Origin: Acidobacteriaceae bacterium
GTDB taxonomy: Bacteria > Acidobacteriota > Terriglobia > Terriglobales > Acidobacteriaceae
Assembly (NCBI GenBank): GCA_030038195.1
Contig: JASHPJ010000012.1
Location: 1 to 64,000, forward strand
Reading direction: 5' to 3'
Length of the DNA: 64,000 bases
The position numbers and the translations under genes are program-made. Positions within the stretch are counted from its first letter, which is position 1. Every line of letters starts with the position of its first letter. Shown here in pieces: positions 35,648 through 44,505 of the stretch. The notes under the pieces are model-generated. The model saw nothing but the letters and a program-made list of their open reading frames with translations. It had not been told where the DNA came from and made no database searches.

Positions 35648-37271
35648 AGAACTGGAAGAAATCCGGCAGAACGAACTCGAGGCGCAGCAGAGTGTACCGC
35701 AGCGCATTCATGTGTGTGTTGCGGCGGGCTGCCTCTCCTGCCAGAGCGAAGCGGTGAAAGACGCACTGACTCGCGAGGTGGATCACCGTGGGCTGGGCGG
35801 CCGCTGCAAGGTTAAGGGCGTGGGCTGCATGGGCCTTTGTTCAGAGGGACCGTTGGTTTCCACCCACTCCGGGCAGCTTTATCAGCATGTGACCGCGGCG
35901 GACGCGGGCAAGATCATCGACAGTCTCGACGCCGCGCCAGTATCGCGGCTGGCAATTTCCACCGATATTCCCTTCTTCGAGCGACAGAAGAAGATCGTCT
36001 TGGAAAACTCCGGCACGATCGATCCGGAGCGGATCGAGGAGTACATTGCGCAGAACGGATACCGTGCTCTGATGCGCGCGCTCACCGAGATGACCCCGCA
36101 GGAGGTGATAGCGGAGATCACTGCGAGCGGACTTCGCGGGCGCGGTGGCGCGGGCTATCCCACCGGGCTCAAATGGGGCACGGTAGCCAAGGCGCCGGGC
36201 GCGCAGAAATTCGTCGTATGCAATGCGGACGAGGGCGACCCCGGAGCGTTCATGGATCGCAGCGTCCTGGAAAGCGATCCGCATCGCGTGATCGAAGGCA
36301 TGCTGATCGCGGCGTATGCCGTGGGCGCGTCGGAAGGCTACATCTACGTTCGCGCAGAGTATCCGCTGGCGATCAAGCGGCTCAAGACGGCGATTCGCCA
36401 GGCCGAGCGGCTTGGTCTGCTGGGCGCAGACATCTGCGGCACCGGATTCAAGCTGCGCATCGATCTGCGCCTGGGAGCCGGAGCGTTCGTCTGCGGAGAA
36501 GAGACCGCGCTGATCGCCTCGATCGAGGGCAAGCGCGGAACGCCGCGTTCGCGCCCGCCGTACCCGGCGATGGCCGGCCTGCTTGGCCAGCCCACGCTCA
36601 TCAACAATGTTGAAACCTTCGCCAATGTGCCGCCCATTCTGCGCAACGGCAGCGCGTGGTATGCGCAGATCGGCACGGAGAAGAGCAAGGGAACGAAGGT
36701 CTTTGCGCTGGCCGGGCGAGTTCGCAACACAGGGCTGGTGGAAGTGCCGATGGGCATCAGTCTGCGCGAGATTGTATTCGATATTGGTGGCGGCATTCCC
36801 GACGGCAAGCAGTTCAAGGCAGTGCAGACCGGCGGTCCATCCGGAGGATGCCTGCCTGCGGAAGCGCTCGACATGCCGGTGGAGTACGAATCGCTGGCGC
36901 AGGCCGGCTCCATCATGGGCTCGGGCGGCATGATCGTGATGGACGAAAGCTCCTGCATGGTGGACGTAGCCAGATACTTCATGGACTTCTGCATGACCGA
37001 GTCGTGCGGCAAATGCATTCCCTGCCGCGTGGGCACGTACCAGATGCACCGCATCCTGACCGCGATTACCGAGATGACCGCGACCGAGCAGGACCTGAAG
37101 CTGATGGAAGAGCTTTGCGACCTGGTGAAGAACACCAGCCTGTGCGGACTGGGCCAGTCGGCTCCCAACCCGGTTCTCAGCACGCTCAAGTATTTCCTGG
37201 ACGAGTACAAAGCGCACGTGCACGAACACCGGTGCCTGGCCGGCGTCTGCCAGGAAAAGGCAACCGTATGA
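35637..37271 (+). CDS. hoxF: Hydrogenase diaphorase subunit HoxF (NuoF-like, FMN and NAD(H) binding)
   Basis: HoxF exchanges electrons between NAD(H), FMN and the Fe-S chain. Residues about 20-110 form a thioredoxin-like [2Fe-2S] domain ([24 protein letters not shown]). The NuoF core follows: [16 protein letters not shown] and [13 protein letters not shown] (FMN and NADH binding), [20 protein letters not shown], and C-terminal [4Fe-4S] ligands [14 protein letters not shown] plus SLCGLGQ. It has 544 residues. A separate HoxE shows the five-subunit HoxEFUYH layout rather than the fused HoxF of Ralstonia. Start ATGA overlaps hoxE. Confidence 0.94.
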   Translation: MTPEELEEIRQNELEAQQSVPQRIHVCVAAGCLSCQSEAVKDALTREVDHRGLGGRCKVKGVGCMGLCSEGPLVSTHSGQLYQHVTAADAGKIIDSLDAAPVSRLAISTDIPFFERQKKIVLENSGTIDPERIEEYIAQNGYRALMRALTEMTPQEVIAEITASGLRGRGGAGYPTGLKWGTVAKAPGAQKFVVCNADEGDPGAFMDRSVLESDPHRVIEGMLIAAYAVGASEGYIYVRAEYPLAIKRLKTAIRQAERLGLLGADICGTGFKLRIDLRLGAGAFVCGEETALIASIEGKRGTPRSRPPYPAMAGLLGQPTLINNVETFANVPPILRNGSAWYAQIGTEKSKGTKVFALAGRVRNTGLVEVPMGISLREIVFDIGGGIPDGKQFKAVQTGGPSGGCLPAEALDMPVEYESLAQAGSIMGSGGMIVMDESSCMVDVARYFMDFCMTESCGKCIPCRVGTYQMHRILTAITEMTATEQDLKLMEELCDLVKNTSLCGLGQSAPNPVLSTLKYFLDEYKAHVHEHRCLAGVCQEKATV

Positions 37272-37987
37272 GCTCAACCGATCACGTAAAAACACTCAAG
37301 ATCGATGGCCGCGACTGCAGCGCGCGCGCTGGCGAAACCATCCTCGATGTCGCGCGCGAGAACAACATTCCCATCCTGCGGCTCTGCGAGCTTGAGGGGC
37401 TTTCCACGGTGGGCGCATGCCGCCTGTGCCTGGTGGAGATCAAAGGCGCGCGGAAGCTGCTTCCGGCCTGCGCCACGGCGGTGGACGAGGGAATGGAAGT
37501 GACCACCAACTCCGAGCGGCTGCAGAGCTACCGCAGGATGATCGTGGAGATGCTGTTCACCGAGGGCAACCACGTGTGCTCGGTGTGCGTCTCGAACGGC
37601 CACTGCGAGCTGCAGGCCATGGCGCAGACGCTGGGCATCACGCATATGCATCTGCCTTACCGCTACCCGAAGAAGCAGGTGGATGCCTCGCATGAGCGGT
37701 TTGTGCTGGACCACAATCGCTGCATCCTGTGCACGCGCTGCGTGCGCGTCTGCGACGAGATCGAGGGCGCGCATACCTGGGACGTGATGGGCCGCGGCAT
37801 CGACTCCAAGGTCATCACCGACCTGAATCAGCCATGGGGCTCGTCGGAGTCGTGCACCGGGTGCGGCAAGTGTGTCCACGTGTGCCCAACCGGAGCGCTG
37901 TTTGAGAAAGGCCGCTCCGTGGCCGAGATGGAAAAACGCCGCCAATTCCTTCCTTATCTCACGCTGATGCGAGAGGAGCGCCAATGA
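37268..37987 (+). CDS. hoxU: Hydrogenase diaphorase Fe-S subunit HoxU (NuoG N-terminal-like)
   Basis: HoxU links HoxF to the hydrogenase dimer through several clusters. Visible are the [2Fe-2S] ligands ([26 protein letters not shown]), the His-Cys3 [4Fe-4S] motif ([17 protein letters not shown]) and two ferredoxin-like motifs ([29 protein letters not shown]). Length 239 residues, as expected. ATGA overlaps join it to hoxF before and hoxY after. Confidence 0.95.
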   Translation: MSSTDHVKTLKIDGRDCSARAGETILDVARENNIPILRLCELEGLSTVGACRLCLVEIKGARKLLPACATAVDEGMEVTTNSERLQSYRRMIVEMLFTEGNHVCSVCVSNGHCELQAMAQTLGITHMHLPYRYPKKQVDASHERFVLDHNRCILCTRCVRVCDEIEGAHTWDVMGRGIDSKVITDLNQPWGSSESCTGCGKCVHVCPTGALFEKGRSVAEMEKRRQFLPYLTLMREERQ

Positions 37988-38517
37988 GCAAAAAAAAGCT
38001 GGCTACGGTCTGGCTCGACGGATGCTCGGGCTGCCACATGTCGTTCCTCGACATGGACGAGAGGCTCATCGACCTGGCCGACAAGGTGGATCTGGTCTAC
38101 AGCCCGCTCGTCGATCGCAAGGATTTTCCGCCGGACGTGGACATCGCGCTGGTGGAGGGCGCGGTGAGCAGCGAAGAAGACCTGCACAAGATCCAGCTTG
38201 TGCGCAGCCGCACCCGCCTGCTGGTTTCCTTTGGCGACTGCGCGGTAACCGCGAACGTGCCCGCCATGCGCAATCCCTTTCCGGTACAGGCGGTCTATCG
38301 CCGTGCCTACGAAGAGAACGTGACGCTGACGCCGGGCATTCCCGACCAGGTGATTCCGCGGCTGCTGCCGTTTGCGCGTCCGGTGCACGAGGTGGTCAAT
38401 GTCGATGTGTTCGTGCCCGGCTGCCCGCCCTCGGCAGACACCATTTATTACGCGCTCACGGAGTTGCTGGAAGGCCGCCGGCCCGAGCTCAGCGCGAAAA
38501 CCCGTTTTGGAGCCTGA
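37984..38517 (+). CDS. hoxY: [NiFe] hydrogenase small subunit HoxY
   Basis: HoxY holds the cluster next to the NiFe site. The ligands are seen in [26 protein letters not shown] and [13 protein letters not shown], as in group 3 small subunits with only the proximal [4Fe-4S] cluster. No Tat signal is present, so the enzyme is cytoplasmic. It has 177 residues, overlaps hoxU by four bases and ends seven bases before hoxH. Confidence 0.94.
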   Translation: MSKKKLATVWLDGCSGCHMSFLDMDERLIDLADKVDLVYSPLVDRKDFPPDVDIALVEGAVSSEEDLHKIQLVRSRTRLLVSFGDCAVTANVPAMRNPFPVQAVYRRAYEENVTLTPGIPDQVIPRLLPFARPVHEVVNVDVFVPGCPPSADTIYYALTELLEGRRPELSAKTRFGA

Positions 38518-38524
38518 GAAGACC

Positions 38525-39955
38525 ATGCCCGAATCGAGAACCATCGTCATCGACCCCGTCACGCGCATCGAAGGGCACTCGAAGATTACGCTGCACCTGG
38601 ACGAGCATGGCAACGTGGAGGACGCGCGCTTTCACGTGACTCAGTTCCGCGGCTTCGAGAAATTCTGCGAAGGCCGGCCGTTCTCCGAGATGCCCTCGCT
38701 GATGGCGCGCATCTGCGGCATCTGCCCGGTGAGCCACCTCATCGCCTCGGCCAAGGCCTGCGATGCCCTGCTGGCGGTAAAGATTCCGCCCACCGCGGAA
38801 AAGCTGCGCCGCATCTTCAGCATTGCGCAGGTGGTGCAGTCGCACGCGCTGAGCCTCTTCCATCTCTCCTCACCCGATCTCCTGATGGGGATGGACGCCG
38901 ATCCCGCGGAGAGCAACATCTTTGGCGTACTCGGCAAGAATCCGGAGCTGGCGCGGGACGGCATCGCGCTGCGTAAATTCGGCCAGCAGATCATCGAGCG
39001 TCTGGGCGGCAAGCGGATTCATCCGGCGTGGGTGGTTCCGGGCGGCGTGAGCGAGCCGCTGAGCCAGCAGGATCGGGACGAGATTCTGAAGACCGTCCCC
39101 GAGGCGCTGGCGATTGCGCTGCGCAGCCTGGAGTGGCTCAAGAGCACAACCGAGAAGTTCCGCAGCGAGATCGAATCATTCGGCAACTTCCCTTCGCTGT
39201 TCATGGGCATTGTGAAGAAGGATGGCGGTCTGACTTTCTATGACGGCGAGCTGCGTTTTGTAGACGCCTCGGGCGAGGTCATCGCCGACCGTCTCGATCC
39301 GTCACGTTATTTTGAGTACATTGGCGAAAAAGCCGAGCCGTGGAGCTACCTGAAGTCCACCTATTATCTGCCCATGGGATTCCACGACGGCGTATATCGC
39401 GTCGGCCCGCTGGCGCGGCTCAACGTCTGCGATTGCTGCGGGACGCCGCTGGCCGACGAGGAACTGGCCGAGTTTCGCCAACTGCAGGCGCACGCCGTGC
39501 GCAGCTCCTTCTACTATCACCAGGCCCGCCTGGTCGAGATTCTCTACTGCGTGGAGCGCATCGAGCGGTTGCTCAACGACCCGGAGATTCTCTCCACGCA
39601 CGTGCGCGCGCTGGCGCTGCCCAACGCGCTGGAGGGAGTGGGCGTGGCGGAAGCGCCACGCGGCACGCTGTTCCATCACTACAGGATCGACGAACAGGGG
39701 CTCATCCGCTGGGCCAATCTCATCATTGCCACGGGCCAGAACAACCTGGCGATGAACCGCAGCGTGCTGCAGGTGGCGCAGCGCTACGTGGACGGCGACA
39801 AACTTACGCATGGCATGCTGAACCGCGTGGAAGCCGTCATCCGCGCCTACGATCCCTGCCTGAGCTGCTCGACGCATGCCCTCGGCCAGATGGCGCTGAC
39901 GATTCAACTGGTGGGCGCAGACGGCGCAGTGCTCGACGAGGTCAGCCGCCCCTGA
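38525..39955 (+). CDS. hoxH: [NiFe] hydrogenase large subunit HoxH (group 3d type)
   Basis: HoxH binds the NiFe(CN)2CO site and either oxidises H2 or reduces protons, coupled to NAD(H) through HoxEFU. N-terminal ligands are in [11 protein letters not shown] (C64, C67) and C-terminal ligands in DPCLSCSTH (C445, C448). A 25-residue tail follows H451 and must be cut off by a maturation protease, whose gene is next. [14 protein letters not shown] closely resembles the group 3d (bidirectional NAD-linked) pattern. Length is 476 residues. Whether it mainly takes up H2 or disposes of reductant by making it cannot be decided from sequence. Confidence 0.95.
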   Translation: MPESRTIVIDPVTRIEGHSKITLHLDEHGNVEDARFHVTQFRGFEKFCEGRPFSEMPSLMARICGICPVSHLIASAKACDALLAVKIPPTAEKLRRIFSIAQVVQSHALSLFHLSSPDLLMGMDADPAESNIFGVLGKNPELARDGIALRKFGQQIIERLGGKRIHPAWVVPGGVSEPLSQQDRDEILKTVPEALAIALRSLEWLKSTTEKFRSEIESFGNFPSLFMGIVKKDGGLTFYDGELRFVDASGEVIADRLDPSRYFEYIGEKAEPWSYLKSTYYLPMGFHDGVYRVGPLARLNVCDCCGTPLADEELAEFRQLQAHAVRSSFYYHQARLVEILYCVERIERLLNDPEILSTHVRALALPNALEGVGVAEAPRGTLFHHYRIDEQGLIRWANLIIATGQNNLAMNRSVLQVAQRYVDGDKLTHGMLNRVEAVIRAYDPCLSCSTHALGQMALTIQLVGADGAVLDEVSRP

Positions 39956-39973
39956 TCGGGCTGAGAATCAATC

Positions 39974-40507
39974 ATGGCGTACCGTACTCTGATTGTTGCT
40001 TACGGAAATCCGCTGCGCTCCGACGACGGTTTCGGCTGGCGCGCCGCCGAGTTGCTTCGCCGGCGGCTATCCGCTGTTGAGACCGAAGTGGCATGCGTCT
40101 ACCAGCTCACGCCGGAACTGGCTGCGGCGGCCAGTGGCGCGGACCTGGTGATCTTCATCGACGCAGCCTGTCATGGCCAGCCTGGCCAGCTTGTGTGCAC
40201 GGCTGTTTTGCCGCATCCCGAGCCGCCGCGGTTCTCGCACCAGCTTACGCCCGGCCAGTTGCTGGCCATCTGCGGCGCGCTTTACCAGGCAGAGCCGCAG
40301 GCCTATGCGATCTCCGTCACCGGCCAGTCGTTCGATCACGGGGAAACGCTCACGGAGATTGTGAGCAGCGCGCTTTCCGGCTGTATCCACATCGTGGAAG
40401 AGCTGATGCAGCGAAGAGGAACCAGCAGGATGCGCCAGGTCGATGAAAGCGTGGCGCGCGGTTCACTGCGAAGGCCGCGAAGATGGGGCCTGGTATCCTG
40501 TAATTGA
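39974..40507 (+). CDS. hoxW: Hydrogenase maturation protease (HoxW/HyaD-type)
   Basis: The protease trims the C-terminal tail of HoxH once nickel is in place. IVAYGNPLRSDDGFGWRAAE holds the first metal-binding acid (D17 or D18 region) and LVIFIDAACHG the second; SVTGQSFDHGETLTE is near the third ligand, usually a histidine. The first 150 residues are of the usual length; the last 25 are basic and odd. The TGA stop at 40505-40507 lies at the very start of a dispersed repeat, so the original C-terminus may have been replaced when the repeat arrived. It starts 18 bases after hoxH. Confidence 0.88.
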   Translation: MAYRTLIVAYGNPLRSDDGFGWRAAELLRRRLSAVETEVACVYQLTPELAAAASGADLVIFIDAACHGQPGQLVCTAVLPHPEPPRFSHQLTPGQLLAICGALYQAEPQAYAISVTGQSFDHGETLTEIVSSALSGCIHIVEELMQRRGTSRMRQVDESVARGSLRRPRRWGLVSCN

Positions 40508-40632
40508 AGTTCATAGCATAAATTGAAGTCCCGGACCGCAGGTTCCGCCACGGCGGATCTTTGACCCACCACGGCGGATCTGCGACCTTCGACTCTGTTT
40601 GGCCGGAAAACCAGCCAAACATCGCTCCGGAT
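40506..40632 (+). repeat. Dispersed repeat, copy 2
   Basis: This copy starts GAAGTTCATAGCATAAATTG and continues CCGCAGGTTCCGCCACGGCG, GATCT and CGACCTTCGACTC to a CCGGATGACA end, matching copy 1 at 28016-28130 in order and orientation. It has an additional internal CCACGGCGGATCT unit and a TTTGGC...GCCAAA hairpin (40599-40619). Confidence 0.75.
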
Positions 40633-40685
40633 GACAGGCCCTTTCTTGATCAAGCATGTACTGTTTGCTTATATGTCGATACGAC

Positions 40686-41837
40686 CTAGATCTTCAGTCC
40701 CAGCACGCGCTCTGCGTTTTCGTAGTAGACCTTCTTCAAGATCGAGTCGGGCAGATGAATCCCTGAAATCCGCCATCTTCCCTGCGGTGGAACCCGCGCC
40801 GGCGCGTAGTCAAAGTACTCATCGTCGGTTTCGAGGAAGCGATAGTAGATCTCGTACAGCGCATCGCAGAAAAGCTGCTGGGGATAGTCGTGGCCATGCG
40901 GAAACGCATCGGTGCCGAAGAGAATGCGGTCCTGGTACTTCTCAAAGAACGCGCGCGCTGCGCGGGGCTGCCGGCCCAGCTCGCCGATGCGCGCCGCAAT
41001 ATCGATGGTCATATTCGGGAAGCGGTCGAGGCTGGCCGCTACGTGATCGAGATTCTCAGCAAAGTTGCCCACGTGCAGCGCAATGAACCGGGTGCGCGGA
41101 TGCCACGCAAATACGCGGTCGCGCGCGGCAAGAAGCTCTTCGTTCGACGGAAACGCCGGCCCATGAAACGACCAGTCGGGATGATTGTTCAACTCCTCGT
41201 AGCGCTCGTTGTAGCGATCCGCCGGCTTGAAAAACGCGATCGGGTCAGAGACGTGAATGCCCACCGGCATGTTGAGCGCCGCGCAGGTCTCCCACATGGC
41301 ATCGAAGCGCTTGTCATCGATCTTGACGAGCTCGCCGCTGGTAATCTGCTCGCGCAGGTACAGCCCGAGCGTCTTCAGCAGTTTCAGGCCCTTCGCGCCC
41401 TTCTGCTTCGCCTCTTCGATGGCTCGCGCCTGCCGCTCAGGATAATCCGGCTCCAGGAACTCGCCGTAGACAGGCTCGGTGAACGCACAAAATCTGCCGG
41501 GGTACCGGCGGTCGAACCGCGCCATCGCATCGTCCAGCCCGGCGCCGAAGCCCGCGGTGAGGTTGTTCACCACGCGCACATTCTTGCGGTCCATCACCGG
41601 GATCATCTCTTCGGCCGTACCCAGGTACTGCCGCTCCGCGGCCAAGTGCACGCCGTTTACCACCTTTGCGGAAAACGACATGTGGGCGTGCATGTCGATA
41701 ACCGGATAGCGCGGCCGCTCCACGCGCGTGCGTTTCACGGCGAGCACGCTCTGCGGCTCGAACTCGGAGAGATCAAGCGGCTTCCACCCCGGTGGCGTCT
41801 CAATGGCAATGGGAGAACGTGCCGACTCGTAGCACAT
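40686..41837 (-). CDS. Amidohydrolase-2-family (TIM-barrel metal-dependent) hydrolase
   Basis: The 383-residue protein has VIDMHAHMSF (the HxH metal motif), GIHVSDPIAFF and IALHVGNFAEN (further histidines) and a late aspartate in FGTDAFPHGHDYP, as in the amidohydrolase-2 family (ACMSD, 2-pyrone-4,6-dicarboxylate and uronate-type hydrolases). Substrate unknown. The gene follows agaS nine bases downstream on the same strand, so it is probably co-transcribed with it and may act on a lactone or amide of the same sugar pathway. Confidence 0.8.
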   Translation of the reverse strand: MCYESARSPIAIETPPGWKPLDLSEFEPQSVLAVKRTRVERPRYPVIDMHAHMSFSAKVVNGVHLAAERQYLGTAEEMIPVMDRKNVRVVNNLTAGFGAGLDDAMARFDRRYPGRFCAFTEPVYGEFLEPDYPERQARAIEEAKQKGAKGLKLLKTLGLYLREQITSGELVKIDDKRFDAMWETCAALNMPVGIHVSDPIAFFKPADRYNERYEELNNHPDWSFHGPAFPSNEELLAARDRVFAWHPRTRFIALHVGNFAENLDHVAASLDRFPNMTIDIAARIGELGRQPRAARAFFEKYQDRILFGTDAFPHGHDYPQQLFCDALYEIYYRFLETDDEYFDYAPARVPPQGRWRISGIHLPDSILKKVYYENAERVLGLKI

Positions 41838-41846
41838 GGGTTGTCT

Positions 41847-43097
41847 TCACTCGCCCCGTTTTGTGGCCAGCGCTCTTGGCTGCGCCTCGCCGTGCAGCGT
41901 AAATTCCTGCACCACGCGGTTGATGACGCCATCGTCGGAAGGGCTGTCCGGCTTGAGACCCTCTTGCATGCAGCGGAAGAACCCGAGCAGTTGCCCGAGC
42001 AGCACGTTGAGCAGGGGCAGGTTCCCGCCTCCAATCTCGCTCAAGCCGCCACACTCGATCAGCGCATCTCCGCTGCGCGCCAGATCCGCGGGAATCCCTT
42101 CGCCGAAGAGCAGCTTGGCCATGCCCAGCCCCTTCGCATTCAGCTCGCGAACCAGATCGACCTCGTAGGCGCGCACCAGCGCATCGCAGGCCAGGAAGCA
42201 CACAATCAGAGTATCCGCGTGGACAGCGCTCATGGGCCCGTGGCGCAGGCCAAGATACGTCTCGTGTGCCGCCATGACGCGTCCTGCCGTCATCTCGGTC
42301 ATCTTCAGCGCACACTCATGCGCCGCGCCCACCGCCGGTCCATCGGCCAGGAATACCACCCTCTTGAAATCCCGCCGCGCCAGGGTCGCAAGCCTGTCAA
42401 AGTGCACGTGGATCAGCTCCTGCGCCGCGCCGCTCAGCCGAGCCGCAAGCGCCTGGTAGCGCTCCGGCGACTGCAACAGGCCCAGCATCCGCCCGGCCAG
42501 CACCATGTTTGTAAAGCTGCTGGTCATCACCAGGCTGCGGTCGTTCGTTTCGTCGGCCAGCACCACCACGCGCACGCGCTCGTCGTCCGCATAGGTCGTT
42601 GCCAGCTTGCCTGCGGCGTTGCAGGTAATCACCAGGTGCCGGATCGCCGGCTCCGTCTCCAGCATGGCGGCCACCGCCGCCACGCTTTCCGGACTGTCTC
42701 CCGACCGCGCCAGCGACAGCATCAGCCCCGGCCGTCCCGGCCCGAACGCCCAGCCGCCGTGAGTGAGCAGGTCTCCGCCGGCCACTGTCTCCGCCGGAAT
42801 TCCGAGCTCGCTCTGCAGCGTCAGCCGCAGGCACTCGCCCGCATACTCCGAGCTGCCCGATCCGGTGAGCACCAGCAGGCGCGCGCTGGCCACCGTCCGC
42901 TCCAGCTCACCGCGCATGGAAGCCAGCGTGCTGGCCGTCCGCAGCCAAGTGGCAGGCTGCTGCAAAATCTCGCGCAGGGTATGGGAGTAGCCCATCTCCC
43001 GCTGCTGTTGCTGTGTTCTTCCCAGTAAAACCGCAGCCTCGCGCTGGCTCTGCGCCAGGCGCCCGGCCACATCCTTGAGGCCCACGGAATCTCCCAA
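41847..43097 (-). CDS. agaS: AgaS-like SIS-domain sugar phosphate isomerase/deaminase
   Basis: Two SIS domains are present: VLTGSGSSEYAGECLRL and LSLARSGDSPESVAAVAAML in the first, VFLADGPAVGAAHECALKM and GLRHGPMSAVHADTLIV in the second. This is the layout of AgaS (galactosamine-6-phosphate deaminase or tagatose-6-phosphate ketose isomerase). The start is best put at TTG 43097, because AGGAGA stands six bases before it; the ATG at 43112 has no ribosome binding site. The length is then 416 residues. It is divergent from a pfkB-type kinase gene with a LacI-type operator between them, a common arrangement for amino-sugar or tagatose pathways. Confidence 0.83.
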   Translation of the reverse strand: MGDSVGLKDVAGRLAQSQREAAVLLGRTQQQQREMGYSHTLREILQQPATWLRTASTLASMRGELERTVASARLLVLTGSGSSEYAGECLRLTLQSELGIPAETVAGGDLLTHGGWAFGPGRPGLMLSLARSGDSPESVAAVAAMLETEPAIRHLVITCNAAGKLATTYADDERVRVVVLADETNDRSLVMTSSFTNMVLAGRMLGLLQSPERYQALAARLSGAAQELIHVHFDRLATLARRDFKRVVFLADGPAVGAAHECALKMTEMTAGRVMAAHETYLGLRHGPMSAVHADTLIVCFLACDALVRAYEVDLVRELNAKGLGMAKLLFGEGIPADLARSGDALIECGGLSEIGGGNLPLLNVLLGQLLGFFRCMQEGLKPDSPSDDGVINRVVQEFTLHGEAQPRALATKRGE

Positions 43098-43225
43098 AAT
43101 AGTTCTCCTCATGTATCGCGGGCGCGACAACAAACAACTAATCCTAACACAGAAAAACAAAGGAAGAGAAGCAAAAAATAAAACTAAATCGAAATAAAAG
43201 AAAGCTGCGCATGTATGATCAATAG

Positions 43226-43264
43226 TTGCGCGTCGTTCGCAGAATGGTATGGCGCAAAGCGCTT
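43226..43264 (+). promoter_or_regulatory. Promoter-like boxes and LacI-type operator between agaS and pfkB
   Basis: TTGCGC (43226-43231), 16 bases, TATGGC (43248-43253), then CAAAGCGCTTGA (43255-43266) with the palindromic core AAGCGCTT (43257-43264). The core is the same as in the two operators near 15.5 and 15.76 kb, but the flanks differ. It could control the kinase gene and, by proximity, agaS. Confidence 0.45.
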
Positions 43265-43363
43265 GAGTTTCAATGGATGCTGTTGCAACCCTAGAAAAAC
43301 GCACTCTTTAAGCCATGCGGCAAGAATGCCGCGCCCTTAAGATTCTGAACCAGGAGAGGAATT

Positions 43364-44305
43364 GTGAGTCAGCAGCTCGACATCGTCATTGCCGGAGAAA
43401 TCAACCTTGATCTCATCCTGTACGGCCTGCCGTGCGAGATGCCCACGGAGCGCGAGCTGCTGGCCAGCGGCTTTCAAATGACGCTGGGCAGCTCGTCGGC
43501 AATTCTGGCACATAACCTGGCGGTGCTGGGCACGAAGGCCGGCTTCATCACCCGCACCGGTCCTGACGAACTGGGCAAGCTGGCGCTGGCGCGGCTGGCC
43601 GAAAGCGGCGCTGACGTAAGCCGCTCACGCGGCAACGCCGCACACGCGACCGGTGTCACCGTGCTCCTGCCTCATGGCAGGCAGCGCCACATCCTCACCT
43701 ACGCCGGCGCCACGGCTGACCTCACCGTCGCCGATCTCGACATCGACTACCTCCAATCGGCGCGGCACTTTCACTTATCGTCGCTGTTTCTGCAGCGCGG
43801 GCTGTGGGAGGGATTGCCGGCGCTTTTTCGCGCGCTCAAGGCTGCGGGCCTGACGCTCTCGCTCGACACCAACGACGATCCGGAAGACCAGTGGGGCGGC
43901 GTGCTGGATGAGCTGCTTGACTTGGTCGATATCCTGCTGCCCAACGACGCCGAGCTTTGCCGCATTGCGCGGCGCGACACACTGGACGAGGCGCTGGCTG
44001 CGCTCGCACCGCGCATTCCCTGCATCGCGGTCAAGTGCGGTGCGCGCGGGTCGATTGCGCAGATAGGCAAAGAGCGGGTGACGGCGGCGCCTGTCCCTGT
44101 CGTGCCCGTCGACACGATCGGTGCCGGCGACAGCTTCAACTCAGGCTTTCTCTACGCGTGGTTGAGGGGATTGCCGCCGGAGACCTGCGTGCGGGCGGGC
44201 AACATTACCGGCGCGCTCTCGACACTGCGGTCCGGTGGGACGGAGTCTTTCCGCGACCGAGCGCTCGTGCGCGAATTTCTCGCTGCACATGGTTTTCCCG
44301 CGTGA
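43364..44305 (+). CDS. PfkB-family carbohydrate kinase
   Basis: The ribokinase-type fold is clear: VIAGEINLDLILYGLP at the N-terminus, a substrate region (LGSSSAILAHNLAVLG, KAGFITRTGPDELG), and the ATP/anion-hole motif DTIGAGDSFNSGFLYAW with the catalytic aspartate. GTG at 43364 follows AGGAGAGGA. The protein has 313 residues. With AgaS it could phosphorylate a ketohexose phosphate such as tagatose-6-phosphate, or the free sugar; the sequence does not distinguish these. Confidence 0.87.
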   Translation: MSQQLDIVIAGEINLDLILYGLPCEMPTERELLASGFQMTLGSSSAILAHNLAVLGTKAGFITRTGPDELGKLALARLAESGADVSRSRGNAAHATGVTVLLPHGRQRHILTYAGATADLTVADLDIDYLQSARHFHLSSLFLQRGLWEGLPALFRALKAAGLTLSLDTNDDPEDQWGGVLDELLDLVDILLPNDAELCRIARRDTLDEALAALAPRIPCIAVKCGARGSIAQIGKERVTAAPVPVVPVDTIGAGDSFNSGFLYAWLRGLPPETCVRAGNITGALSTLRSGGTESFRDRALVREFLAAHGFPA

Positions 44306-44320
44306 TTGCGTAAGCGTTGC

Positions 44321-44357
44321 CATATGGCGGGTGGTCCACTTTCGTTTTTTCGATCAT
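44321..44357 (+). repeat. Dispersed repeat downstream of the TonB-dependent receptor gene
   Basis: CATATGGCGGGTGGTCCAC (44321-44339) and TTTTTTCGATCAT (44345-44357) recur in the same order and orientation at 48256-48274 and 48324-48336, on the other side of the receptor gene. The unit lies in the gap between the convergent kinase and receptor genes. Confidence 0.7.
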
Positions 44358-44505
44358 CCGTTCTACCACGGACGCGGGTGCCCTATCCTTGGCGCAGTTC
44401 CATCGCGTCAAGGGTGGGAGGGCAATATCTTATTTCGGCCATCCTGTGGTCTATTCCCGTTTCTGTGCGGTCCAGAAGGGCTCGATGGCAACTGTCCCTA
44501 TGAAA

